From Rutstroemia sp. NJR-2017a BVV2 (taxonomy: Eukaryota > Ascomycota > Leotiomycetes > Helotiales > Rutstroemiaceae): 64,000 nt of DNA. The position numbers and the translations under genes were made by a program. Positions 34,427 to 45,137 of the stretch are shown piece by piece (positions within the stretch are counted from its first letter, which is position 1; the number at the start of each line of letters is the position of its first letter). The stretch lies in NCBI GenBank assembly GCA_002946415.1, contig NJPS01000067.1, positions 434,001 to 498,000 of the forward strand. Reading direction: 5' to 3'. The notes under the pieces were generated by a model. It worked only from the letters and a program-made list of their open reading frames with translations, did no database searches and was not told the origin of the DNA.

Positions 34427-35321
34427 ATGAAGGGCACGTAACTTTTCCATTTTCAACCCTTTCCTGGTCACTGACCTATTCTCAGCCATCTTGCAGCGTG
34501 TCCTATCTGCATCCGTCACTGTAGACAAGCAGTTGATGTCGTCCATTGGAAAAGGCATATTAGTCTTTGCCGCAGTGGCTCCAGGTGACACGGAAAAAGA
34601 TGCCGAGACGTTGGCAGCAAAAGTCCTAAAGATACGTTTGTGGGACGATGAAAATGGCGGACGGGTATGGAGCAGGATTCCCTTTATTGTTGTACATGAG
34701 AAAGAGCGCATGGAAAGTTGAGCCGTTTATCCTAAGTCTAGGATAACGGCTCGTCCATCTTTCTGGGACACTGCAGGAAGACTTTAAGGGGGACGGAGCT
34801 TCCTAGATAATGACTTCTTCGAGCATTATAAGGCTCTATCAAGCTGACAAGTGCATCAGTGGAAGCACAATGTACAGGACATTAGTGGAGAAGTCCTCTG
34901 CGGTAATAATTCATGGCCATCGGTATTGGACCTACCCGTCTGACTTGATATCAGTCTCGCAATTTACGTTACTTGCTTCGACCAAGAAAGGTTCCAAGCC
35001 TGATTTCCATGGAGCTTTGGGAGGTGACCAAGCCAGAGAACTGTACCAGCTTTTTGTCACGAAGGTTGAACAAGGATATGCAGCTGACAAGGTCAAAGAT
35101 GGTGTATTCCAAGCAATGATGGTACAGTGCTACACACCGCTCCGATGGGTAGTACATCTTCTAATGGACAATTAATCGCTAGGAAGTGGCTTTGGTCAAT
35201 GATGGCCCGGTATGTTGCGTCTCCCTCTCCCATGGATGATGTCCACAAGTGTTCTATACTTTCCAACTAATCACCATAGGTAACACTTGAAATGTCGACG
35301 AGAGTAGAGGGGAAGGCTTGA
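34427..35321 (+). CDS. DTD1: D-aminoacyl-tRNA deacylase (DTD)
   Basis: Hydrolyses D-amino acids (and glycine mischarged on tRNA-Ala) from tRNA. Six exons: 34427..34433, 34486..34664, 34860..34902, 34955..35121, 35183..35209 and 35280..35321, giving 154 aa, the normal family size. The product starts MKAILQRVLSASVTVD, carries the active-site motif SQFTLLA (from nt 34957) and ends with the Gly-cisPro motif NDGPVTLEM. The first exon is only 7 nt: to stay in frame with the conserved MKAI(L)QRV start, intron 1 must begin GC (34434-34435), so it is a GC-AG intron of 52 nt. The nearby GT at 34438 would shift the frame. The 27-nt exon 5 is also needed to restore VALVNDGP. A dimeric cytosolic enzyme in relatives. 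Confidence 0.88.
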
Positions 35322-35808
35322 CGTGGGTTTCAAAGCGTATCGCAGGCTGGCTGTGCCCGTGGGTTGGTAGACCCCTCCCGAGGCCAAACAAGCGCTCAAG
35401 CAGTATCCTGATGGTTCAAGCAAGTAACCATATGCCAAACCCCCCCAGTAGCTAGCTCGTGTGCTCTAATAATAGACTAGACTTTAAGAAAAGATCCCTC
35501 TTACTCCTTCCAGGCAAACTTCCACTCAGCAAACAGCATGACTTGTCATACGTGAATAGCCTCAACTCCCATTTCGGTTAAGCGTGCTGTCGGAACCCAC
35601 TAATGCCGACCCCCACATTCCAACTCTGATACGAGAATCTTCCATTTGCTGCGGGCTCTGAATTCAATAAGAGGGCGCAAATTGTTCCAAAAAGAAATTA
35701 TCTGGTAGTAATATCTGACTGAACCTTTACGACTTTACTTCATATTATACGAGTAACAATATACACTCTTTCTCCTTTCCAATCGCAACTTCAAAACCCT
35801 CAGCAAAG
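35322..35808. promoter_or_regulatory. Intergenic, promoter of CPR6
   Basis: Upstream region of the cyclophilin-40 gene. One heat-shock-element-like half pair, GAATCTTC, lies at 35635-35642, about 170 nt before the ATG. That is weak evidence for Hsf control. Otherwise nothing seen. Confidence 0.3.
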
Positions 35809-37251
35809 ATGGCTGCAGAAGGAACCCAAGCTCAACCCCGCAGTCGAGTGTTCTTCGACATCTCGATTGGCAAAGTTCCGCAAGGTCGAGTTACCTTTGA
35901 GTTATACAATGATATTACACCAAAGACTGCAGAGAACTTCCGCGCCCTCTGCACCGGCGAGAAGGGCGCCGGCAAAGCTGGCAAGCCTCTTCACTACAAG
36001 GGATCTGGCTTCCACCGTGTGATCAAACAATTCATGATCCAAGGTGGTGACTTTACTGCTGGGAACGGAACTGGTGGTGAGAGTATCTACGGCACAAAGT
36101 TCGACGACGAGAACTTTGAGAAGAAGCACGAGAAGCCTTTCTTACTTTCTATGGCCAATGCTGGTCCAGGTATGTTAAACAATGGCCCTTCCATCTCCGC
36201 AATTGACTAACAAACCGCCCCTCTCACCAGGTACCAATGGATCGCAGTTCTTCATCACAACTGTCCCAACCCCCCATCTCGACGGCAAGCATGTCGTATT
36301 CGGCGAGGTCTTGAGCGGAAAGTCGATTGTCCGAAAGATTGAGAACATGCCAACCCAACCAGGCGATAAACCAAACAAAGATGTAACCATCACCGACTGC
36401 GGCGAGCTCACGGGTGAAGAAGCCGAGAACGCTGATCAGAAAACACCTGATGCCACTGGCGATCCATACGAAGGTACTTCACCCTCCAAGATATCATCTT
36501 TCTTCTCCTGCTTCAAGAAATAGTCAACATACGCCCAGTCCAACTCTTGTCGCCCGCTAATTCTTCTGTTTCTCTCTTGCTATCTTGTCACCCTGTCTCT
36601 TTTGCTTTTCCCTTGTTACTTTTTGTTTTCACCAATTTCTTGGATCTCGATTTCCTTCTGCATTAATACTCTCACTCTTTTCATCTTTTAAAAAACAAGA
36701 TTATTAACATTGATCTCTCTTTTCTCCCCAAAGACTTCCCCGAGGACAACACTACTCCGCCCAGCGCCGCCGAAACCGTCAAAATAGTTACCGACCTCAA
36801 AACGTTCGGCAACACCGCCTTCAAATCCGACAATCTCCCCCTCGCCCTCGACAAATACGAAAAAGGTCTCCGATACCTAAACGAAGAACCCGACCTAACC
36901 TCCGCCCCAGCCGAAACCTCATCTACCCTCTCCTCCCTACGCTTTACCCTCAACAGCAACTCCGCTCTCCTGCACAACAAACTGAAGAACTTCTCCGATG
37001 CAGAAAAATCCGCGAGCGCCGCGCTCGACGTCACAGGTGTGAGCGATGCCGACAAAGCAAAGGCGTTATATCGACGCGCTATTGCTTACGTGGGACTGAA
37101 AGATGAAGACGGCGCGCTGAAGGATCTGGAGGAGGCGAATAAGTTGGTTCCCGGCGATGCGGCGGTCGTGAAGGAGTTGGCGGCTGTGAAGAAGAATGCG
37201 GCGGATAGGGCGAAGAAAGAGAAGGCTGCTTATAGCAAGTTTTTCTCTTGA
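35809..37251 (+). CDS. CPR6: Cyclophilin-40 peptidyl-prolyl isomerase with TPR domain
   Basis: Hsp90 co-chaperone combining an N-terminal cyclophilin PPIase and a C-terminal TPR domain. Exons 35809..36169, 36231..36473 and 36734..37251, 373 aa. PPIase motifs: [14 protein letters not shown] and, after splicing, [25 protein letters not shown]. The residue equivalent to Trp121 of cyclophilin A is His, as usual for Cyp40. The TPR region (about 215-360) has [24 protein letters not shown] and [26 protein letters not shown]. The second intron is 260 nt, far longer than its neighbours. Reading through it adds 16 codons to a stop at 36521-36523, which would give a 217-aa PPIase-only form. Confidence 0.95.
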
Positions 37252-38371
37252 TATACTATTTCCATGATGGAGGATGAGTATTACAAAACTAGTGCCGAGG
37301 AATGTAGCAAGGGAAAAGAATGCCGATTGATTGGTTGGTTGTTTCGTTGATGGTTGGACAATTAATTGCTTGCTTGCTTAATAGACTTTGCAAATAGCAA
37401 TGGACGACAAACCCCCTACGAACAACCTCAGGAGAATCTTAGATACCCAGATTCCAGAGACGATGAGATTAAAAAAAGAAGCATGACATGAACCAACTTA
37501 CATATTTTACCAAGTTTTTCTACATCCAGATGACAATAATTATACGTAAAATAGATTTTCCGTTCAGTAATATAATGTAAATGTGTAAATGTATGGTATT
37601 GTATAGTGTTATAGCATGTGTGATAATATGACATTCATTCATTGTGCGACGGCTATGCACTCTTTGTGCCCCTCTCATTTCCCCGCTTTTCTTTTCTTCC
37701 CCATTGCTCTTCTATTTCCTGTTGTCATGTCGTCTCGTGAACCGCTTCGCCTGCGTTCATCTTCTCCTTTCTTTCTGCTGTTAGGCAGTTTGGCGGTTTC
37801 AACTGTGCTTCTTGTCTCTGTCTCTGTGTTCATATATCTTTGATATTCTTTCTCGATCCATCCATATATCCATCCGTTCATTGATTCCCCTTCCTCTCTT
37901 TTCCACCATTCTCCTCCTCCTCCTCACCACCCGTTCCATCCTCTCTCCCTTTCCCTTGCCCTTCCTCCCACACCACTCCCTCCCCCATCTTGATCCCCGC
38001 TCCCCTGTATATATATAAAGCCATGTACCAAGTAACATAAGTAAGGTAAAGTAAAGTAAGGTACTGTATGTATAACTCAAAAACACATATACTCGTCGCT
38101 GAACACAGCATCAAAGAAACAGAGAGAAAAATATGTGGATAAAACTCATCATGCAACATGCAACGTCATCATCGTGATCCAAGACCGACCGGCCGATAGA
38201 CAAACACTATTTACTCCTACACCTACACCTACTCCATTTCTACCCCGTTCTTCTCAATCCAAATGATATTTCGATTCCATCTTTTCTTCCCGGCCTTACT
38301 TAGTCTTGCTATCCCTCTCTTCCTTTCTTCGATGCTATACACCTTTCTATTCCTCCACCCCAAAAACGCAT
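37252..38371. other. Intergenic, convergent 3' flanks
   Basis: 3' flanks of CPR6 (plus) and the RasGAP gene (minus); CT-rich with GTAAAG-type short repeats near 38040-38060. Overlapping open frames (37799-38086, 37878-38159) are compositional. Confidence 0.55.
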
Positions 38372-41300
38372 CTAGAACATTCCCCCATGGTTCCAGCCCG
38401 CCACAGTCGGACTTGTGATATCCTCTCTCTCACCCACCCCCAGCCCCGTATCCACGCTCATCCCCGCACTACCACCCCCCGTACTCCCCCCCGCACCACC
38501 AGCAGCGTCTACACCCATATTAACATTATCCGCACTACTCCCACTCCCCTGACTCTTCGGCTCTCTTTCTCTCTCACCCTTCTCCTTGCCCTTCCTCCTC
38601 AAGCCACCCAAAAAGCTCCGCGACTGCTTTTCATTCCGACTATGACCGAAGCCCTTCCCCGGCGGACTCGACGCCTGCAATTGTCCTCGATCCTGGCCAC
38701 CACGATCCTGCGGTTGACCGGGTGATTCATAGGGCGGCTGATACGGTCTCTGGTACTTGGAGTCCTTCCCAAATGTCGCTTCCCAGAAGGTTTTTGTTTC
38801 TTTCTTATCTTTATCTTTATCCTTATCACGAATGATCCTTTCGCGCTCTCGCTCACTGCCACCACTACCCGCCGAGCCTGGTGCAAGGAGCTGCGTGGGG
38901 GTTTGCACGATAGAGCCACTAGTGCTGTTAGACATGGAGTAGTCGAGCCAGGTGGGAGTAAGAATAGGTTGGAGTTGTTGCTGGGCATTGCCATCTCGTT
39001 GCATATAATTCTGGATTTGCTGCTGCTGCTGTTGATACTGTGGAGCGGGAGAATTCTCACGAAGATATGCGCCTTGGAGACCTTCGACAATATCTTCGAA
39101 TTGGAGAGAGACTTGATCGGCGCCCATACGATCGCCGTATTCTTCAGCTTTGAGTATGCATTCGTCGGTGCGTTTCTTGAGAGCTTGACATAGGTGGTTG
39201 AATTCGGCGAGGTCGCCTTCGAGATTTTGCGTCATGTGGTGGGTTGTTCCTTCGAGCCATAGTTTCACTAAATCGGCGAAACATCGAGCATGATCAATGA
39301 GGTATGGTAGGGATGGGAAGCCTTCTCTTGATGTAGGAGGTAATCGTGCGAGAATGGTGATGGGCGTGGAATAAGATGCAGGAACTGCAAATGTGGTGCG
39401 TTCGGCTGGAATAGCGCAAACTGCATCCAGGAAATCTTTGACTCCTTGTCGATGCTGATGAAGGAATTTGTTCATTGGCTCCATCCACGCTTCTTTTTGC
39501 CCAAAGCTCGACAAATTCGCCAAGGCTTGCAGACTCTTGGCAATCAAAGTAAATGTTCGTTGGGCCTTCACTTGAGGATGATCAGGCAGTAATCCGAAGA
39601 GCTTCGGATTAAGAATTGCCGGGCAAAAGAACCGCAAGAATATGAAACCAGAGACACTGGTATATGCGACGGTGCGAAGGAAATCCCCGTATCTATCTTC
39701 GGCCACGGCGCGAATGTATTTGAAGATTTGCCTAAGTTCTGGCGGACATCGAGTTGCGGAATCAGCGATCGACCGCCAGACATCGTTGGTCAGGTTAATC
39801 AGAGACGTCCAGTTCTTATCGAAAGCTTCGCTACTTTCAATCTTCGATGGATCGACCTCGCAATCGGGATTGATATTGTTTATTGTGCTTATCTGCTCGC
39901 CGAGGATCTCAGACAAGTACTCCTTACCGACACGTCTCATATGGAAATCCAGAGCCTGGGTAAGCAATGAGTTTCCGCGGAAAAGCAAGTTCGCCTCGGT
40001 ATTCAAACTCTTGCCCATATCTCGAACTGATTTCTCACGATCCATCGACGCAAAGGATATCTCATTTGAACCAATTCTGCGACTCCACCTCTGGCGCTTG
40101 CTTGGAGCTTCCTTCCCGATACCGTCAATTTCGTCCTCGACCAGGGCCTTGAGCCATTCCGCACCGTTCCCTGAAACCTGGTAGATGTTCATTAATGTTT
40201 CTGACAGCTGTTTGAGATTATTAGGTACAACTTGAGCTATTTGTAATGTGAGCCCATTGTTGAAGTTATGTAATAGTTCAGAGATTGGTTGATAGTCGTT
40301 GGCAAGCAGTACCACAACTTCATCATGCCGTACTTTCATCAGCATCTCCCCAACTTGCTCTTGCTTGTCGTCCAATATCGGCCACCATGCCTCATTGTCC
40401 TTACCTCGCTCAAGCTTGTCGACAGGAATCTCAATCGCTCCGCAAACAATCTCGACTTGCTGGTCGCCTACATGAACGCTCGCACTAGTGAGAAATCCTT
40501 GTACAGTCATTTGTGATGTCTCCATGCGTTTTAGAACGATCGATAGCCTAGGTAGATAAGAGGGAAGGTCCGTAAACTCGCACTCTTCCCGCCAGAATGG
40601 ATTCCTCGTTTCGAACTTGGTCATAGTTCGAGCACGCACTTCACCATCAAGCATGACCTCGGCGAAGTAATCGCCCAAGACCGCATCTGGCTCGGGCCGA
40701 ACCGAGTGCCTACCATACTGTGGCACTTCCATCTTTGCCGTACCGGCTCGGCGAAACTTTGCTTCAATGATACGCATACTGAGGGATTTTTCAATTCGAA
40801 ACATGTCATTAGTCGATGCGACTTGTTCCTCTGCATTCCCGTGATTCGCTTCTGCGCCACCTTCATCCTCCTGTAGATGTAGATCTGGCCCGTAGATTTC
40901 GGGTATGGTGAAAGCCCGCAGCAGACATGACCACACTTCGAAGACTAGACGAGATTCCAACGCTAGGTAAATGGGTCTAAAGATCGACAGATCTGTAGAG
41001 TTAGAAGTGTACTGTGGGAAAATCGCAATGCAGAATTCCTCGCCCAAAACTGATTTATCCAGCTTCTGTATTGCGCTGCGGGAAAGTTGTGGAAGCTGTA
41101 CGACAGTGAGTAACACAGAATCATTCTCCGTAGAAATTTTGAGATCTCCATTATCTTGAAGTATGCATGACACCCTGCGCCACTGTTGACCGGAAGAGCG
41201 TAAATGCCGTGTAGAAGGTCTCGTTATGATAGCTTCCGGGGATAGTGGTGCTCCTTTGTCCCACAGCAGTAACTTAGCTACCTTGATAACATTCGAATCC

Positions 41301-42511
41301 CGATTACTGTACGAGGACCCTCTTCGATCAGGGCCTGATCGGCGTTCATCTTGCTGCATCATCACCGGTGACCTTAACGGGCCAGGCTGGAAAGATGCCA
41401 GCCTAACCTGTTGCCAGGAGAGAAAAGCTGCCAGCCAAGGGTCGAACTCCTGGGGGTTAGTGGGAAGAATGCGCAGATCTAACCCAAGGCTGGGATTCGA
41501 CAACTCGAGACATCTAACTTGTCTTTCTAAGGAGTACATTATAGGCTGGACTCTACAGCCACGGAGATCTGTAGCAACAGCGATGTGGAAAGGACCTTTG
41601 TCATCGTCTTCATACATGAGAGAGCCTTTTGCGCCATCAATATAACACATTCCCTTATACCATGTCCCTTGATGAACGGTCTGATACTCTACTTCACCTC
41701 TCATACGACCACACAGGCTCTTCATTAAGTGCAATACTTTCTTTGTATCACCTGTAGTTACCGGAACCGGTAAGGAGTCCACGGATGGTACGTCGAAAAA
41801 TGCTTGAAAAGGCGAATTTGGCCGGGAAGTTTTCTTCTGCAGCTGTCTACCGTTTCCCTTCTCCTTCTTCAGTGAGTTCGACTTCGACAATGTGTTTCTG
41901 CTAGGCGCAGAAGTATATCCAGCAGCTGTATTGTTATCGGGTCGCGGCTCAATATCGTGAAAGGAAGAAGAATTTGTGGAGTGTATGGACCCAATTCGCT
42001 GTCGATTCTTAGGAGCACCACGAGAGCCAGAACGTTGTCTCGTAGTAGCATCAACAGTGTAAGTTCGAGGTCGTGAGCGCAGACTCATTGAAGCGCTGGA
42101 GGTGGTGGGCTTATCGATCGATTCACTGCTGTATCCATCGTGAAATACAAGACCCTGTCGCCTTTCTCTCGGCTTCTCTCCACCAGGTATTGATCGCGGT
42201 GACGTTTGGACAGCCGAATGGAAGAGTCTAGGCGGTGTTTCTAGTATGCTTAGGCCATCGTCTGTTACCTCGTGAGGGTCGGGTGTAACTGTGCGAATAG
42301 TTGTGTCTAGGCCAGGACCCCGCGGTCGTCGCGGCTCACCCGGAGAGAACCTTCTCGCCAGAGTTTCGGCAGCATTGTTTCCCCAATCCTGCACAGCATT
42401 TTCTCTGCCATTTGTCCCATTATATTCTCTGGCGTCCATACCTGGAGTCAAGATGCTCAACCCACGATTCCTTCCCATGGAAGTTCCAATATAGCATGCC
42501 TGACCATCCAA
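38372..42511 (-). CDS. BUD2: Ras GTPase-activating protein, BUD2/CLA2-like
   Basis: Predicted GAP for a Rap/Rsr1-type small GTPase controlling cell polarity. Single exon, 1379 aa. A disordered Ser/Arg-rich N-terminus (~1-230) is followed by a PH-like region (about 250-370), a second PH-like region (~430-540), a C2 domain (LGDYFAEVMLDGEVRARTMTK, FETRNPFWREECEF) and the RasGAP domain. The GAP domain shows the arginine-finger segment LLFRGNSLLTQ (about residue 840) and the FLRFFCPAILNPKLFGLLP block. The C-terminus has a short poly-Gln run (QQQQQQ), Ser/Pro- and charge-rich segments and a Gly-rich tail, all predicted disordered. The first ATG (42511) is used; MGRNRGL, 11 codons later, is an alternative. 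Confidence 0.92.
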   Translation of the reverse strand: MDGQACYIGTSMGRNRGLSILTPGMDAREYNGTNGRENAVQDWGNNAAETLARRFSPGEPRRPRGPGLDTTIRTVTPDPHEVTDDGLSILETPPRLFHSAVQTSPRSIPGGEKPRERRQGLVFHDGYSSESIDKPTTSSASMSLRSRPRTYTVDATTRQRSGSRGAPKNRQRIGSIHSTNSSSFHDIEPRPDNNTAAGYTSAPSRNTLSKSNSLKKEKGNGRQLQKKTSRPNSPFQAFFDVPSVDSLPVPVTTGDTKKVLHLMKSLCGRMRGEVEYQTVHQGTWYKGMCYIDGAKGSLMYEDDDKGPFHIAVATDLRGCRVQPIMYSLERQVRCLELSNPSLGLDLRILPTNPQEFDPWLAAFLSWQQVRLASFQPGPLRSPVMMQQDERRSGPDRRGSSYSNRDSNVIKVAKLLLWDKGAPLSPEAIITRPSTRHLRSSGQQWRRVSCILQDNGDLKISTENDSVLLTVVQLPQLSRSAIQKLDKSVLGEEFCIAIFPQYTSNSTDLSIFRPIYLALESRLVFEVWSCLLRAFTIPEIYGPDLHLQEDEGGAEANHGNAEEQVASTNDMFRIEKSLSMRIIEAKFRRAGTAKMEVPQYGRHSVRPEPDAVLGDYFAEVMLDGEVRARTMTKFETRNPFWREECEFTDLPSYLPRLSIVLKRMETSQMTVQGFLTSASVHVGDQQVEIVCGAIEIPVDKLERGKDNEAWWPILDDKQEQVGEMLMKVRHDEVVVLLANDYQPISELLHNFNNGLTLQIAQVVPNNLKQLSETLMNIYQVSGNGAEWLKALVEDEIDGIGKEAPSKRQRWSRRIGSNEISFASMDREKSVRDMGKSLNTEANLLFRGNSLLTQALDFHMRRVGKEYLSEILGEQISTINNINPDCEVDPSKIESSEAFDKNWTSLINLTNDVWRSIADSATRCPPELRQIFKYIRAVAEDRYGDFLRTVAYTSVSGFIFLRFFCPAILNPKLFGLLPDHPQVKAQRTFTLIAKSLQALANLSSFGQKEAWMEPMNKFLHQHRQGVKDFLDAVCAIPAERTTFAVPASYSTPITILARLPPTSREGFPSLPYLIDHARCFADLVKLWLEGTTHHMTQNLEGDLAEFNHLCQALKKRTDECILKAEEYGDRMGADQVSLQFEDIVEGLQGAYLRENSPAPQYQQQQQQIQNYMQRDGNAQQQLQPILTPTWLDYSMSNSTSGSIVQTPTQLLAPGSAGSGGSERERERIIRDKDKDKDKKETKTFWEATFGKDSKYQRPYQPPYESPGQPQDRGGQDRGQLQASSPPGKGFGHSRNEKQSRSFLGGLRRKGKEKGEREREPKSQGSGSSADNVNMGVDAAGGAGGSTGGGSAGMSVDTGLGVGEREDITSPTVAGWNHGGMF

Positions 42512-45137
42512 CCTTTCTCTGAAGGTGGCGGCCTAGGCAATGTTATGGTTTTTGACGTACTCCCGTAATCGAAACGTTATTTGTGCGACAGCATGCAGAC
42601 GTTGAGGTCGAAGATTGCATGGGTACCGCGTCGAGTAATTCAAAATTGACGATCTCTCAAGACAAGTTGTGGCGGACGTGGGGAAGGTCTGAGATGTTGC
42701 GCAATTGTTGAAGCTTTTGCCAGCTTTTGTACCGCGCAAAAGGTAGTTGACAAACGGAACTGTGGTGTAGATCTTTTTTTTTTCTCTCTCGTTCTCTGCT
42801 TGTGGAGACAGAGCCCTTTTCAGCGTCTGCCTTTTTTACCGATGATATTGAATCCAATTCGAAGAAGAGGTCCCGTACGCCTTAGTTCTATGACTTCCCA
42901 ATAGCGATTGCGAGATTCGACAGTTCTTCATCATCACTACTCATACCATATATAAACGATTGACCAAGATTCGTCGAATCTACTTTTGCGGGTCCATGTT
43001 CCCCTTTCAGTATAGAGACCGGGCCAGTCAAGGGTTGGTAGAGAGTTTTACTGGGCTCAAGAGCTGGGGGATCTCAGGAAATCACCAGGACCAGGCTTTA
43101 AGAAAGGTACAGGCCCGGAGGCTGAAGCTGCTGGAGCGAGAATAGCGTGCGGTATTGATGGATGCAAATGCAATGAGCTGTGGCTGCAAGAGGGTGGTAC
43201 TGGTAGAAAGCGCAGAAAAACGTGGAACGGGTGCAATGGGTAGAAACGGTGGAATGCAGGATTAAGAGTGTGCGGAATTATGCTACGAGTAGTTCGTCCT
43301 CGGTGCTTTGTTTCTTTCGATGCTGTCCCGCCGTGTCTCCGCACGGTACTGAGGTTCGAAGAGAGCCAGAAAGCCAAAGAGCCAAAGAGCCAGATAGATG
43401 GCCAGTCAGCAGTCAGCCAGTCAGCCAGCCAGCCAGTATACAGTATCAGGCTGGATCCGAGAGCGGAAGAAGAAAGAAAGGGGTGATGTTCTAGTCCGTG
43501 GGTAATGATGTGTTGTGATGGATCTGATTTGTGGTGGAAAAGTACGGTCGTACAGTAGTGAGAGCTTAGTATGGGTAGACGAGATGACTTGGAGTCTTGG
43601 ATGATGCGTTTGCGTTGGGGTGGATGGTGGGTGGTGGGTGGTGAAGAAGGATTAAAAGAATTTTTGTTCTACGGAGTACGAAGTACTGCAAGTTCTAAAC
43701 TTCTAATGGATTGCGATCAACATTGACCATTGGCCATTTCCCAGCGATACCAGTAAGTAGGTGAACCGTCCACTTTTTTCTACCGTCAGTCTTTCTTTCT
43801 CCCAGGATCTCCTTCCATCAAGACTCCAGAGCAGTCCCTCCCTCCCAGGTCTGGGGGCCGTGGGAGCTCAGAGAGTCAGAGTCAGAGAGTCAGAGCACAA
43901 GTAAGGCACTTGCAGACATCCCTGCCACGAGCAGTGAACACCACATATTGACAAGGATCGAGCGGAGATAAAAGAAGGCCGAAAGAAAAAAGGAAGTGTT
44001 TGGGGAAATATCTCTGCACATCAAATCCAATCAGAGGAAATACCAGGTCGAAGGCTTGCTAAGATCTGACAGTTCTACGGAGCACAGTAATGGATCTCGA
44101 TGGTGCTATCCGCTGTCTCTCCGGCCATCGTCACCAATTGCTACAAGAGTAAGTCGAGCTATAAAAAACAACCCTCCCTGCCTCTCTTCTCTGCTCTGCT
44201 GCAGCCAGGAACACAATTCGATGGAAAGCGACACCCGTCCGTCCGTCCTAACCTGCAATCCTACTCTAACTGACGGCGGCCCGCAGCGTCCCAAGCATCA
44301 CGTACCCGTTAAAGAAGCAGAAGCCAAGAATTCCCGGGATTGACCTGGGCAGAGCATGGCCATTAGTGTCACCGCAGCTCAAACAGGCCGTCTTTCCGAT
44401 CGATGGTTGTCTAAAAGCACACTTCTCTGTAACCTTACCTTGGCGCAATAGGGAAAGATAATATAAGTTAAGTTAAAGGGTTCATTTGTATTTGGTATTT
44501 ACCCCTCGAAGGGTTTCGGCTATGCATGTAAACGCGAGTCCCTGTTGAACTTAGATTTTAGCTGGAGAAGAAATAGAAACGAAAGTGCTCCTCCCGTAAG
44601 AATGGAATGTTCAGGATGAGCTTCGAGAATAGAAATGTTGATCCATAATTCAAACGGCTACACATGAATAATGACCGAGGCGCGGCTGCAGGCTGCAGGC
44701 TGCCGATGTTCCTTTCGGATCATCAGCGCAACTCACGATCCGAAGATGCTAGATACTAATGCTGACCCGGCTTAGTTCTAGCTGGCTGCCTTTGAAACAC
44801 GACATTCTAGTAAATCTAGAATCAAGATAGCACAACACTACGCGGCACGACACAGCTCAGCTCAGCTAAAGAAGTTCAATTACTCCACATAAGTCATCAA
44901 CATATCGAATCTCCAAAGTCCGAAAGAAGTAAAAGATAAGGCTAATCCCAAACTCCTATACCGCTCCCTCATTCAACTATCAAGAAAAGCACCAGGCCGT
45001 GCCGCTTCCTGCTCCAGTCTGGCATCGCATCCTAACCCTAAAAAAAGACCCTGGATATACAGCAGTAATAGAATTGTAAACACCCACCCATCTAATAGAA
45101 ACGAATTAAAATAACTTTCCCTGCAACAACCATGCCA
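42512..45137. other. Long intergenic region upstream of BUD2
   Basis: About 2.6 kb without a supported gene. Short open frames (42533-42739, 43057-43377, 43222-43494, 43996-44343) overlap and lack motifs. Holds a CAGTCAGC-type tandem repeat at 43401-43437, AGAGCCAAAG repeats just before it, and GGTGGGT repeats near 43621-43645. Probably the long promoter/5' leader of BUD2 and the 3' flank of the next gene. Confidence 0.5.
43401..43437. repeat. CAGTCAGC/CAGC tandem repeat
   Basis: Alternating GTCAGC and CCAG units over 37 nt, preceded by repeated AGCCAAAG. Simple-sequence repeat in the intergenic region. Confidence 0.65.
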
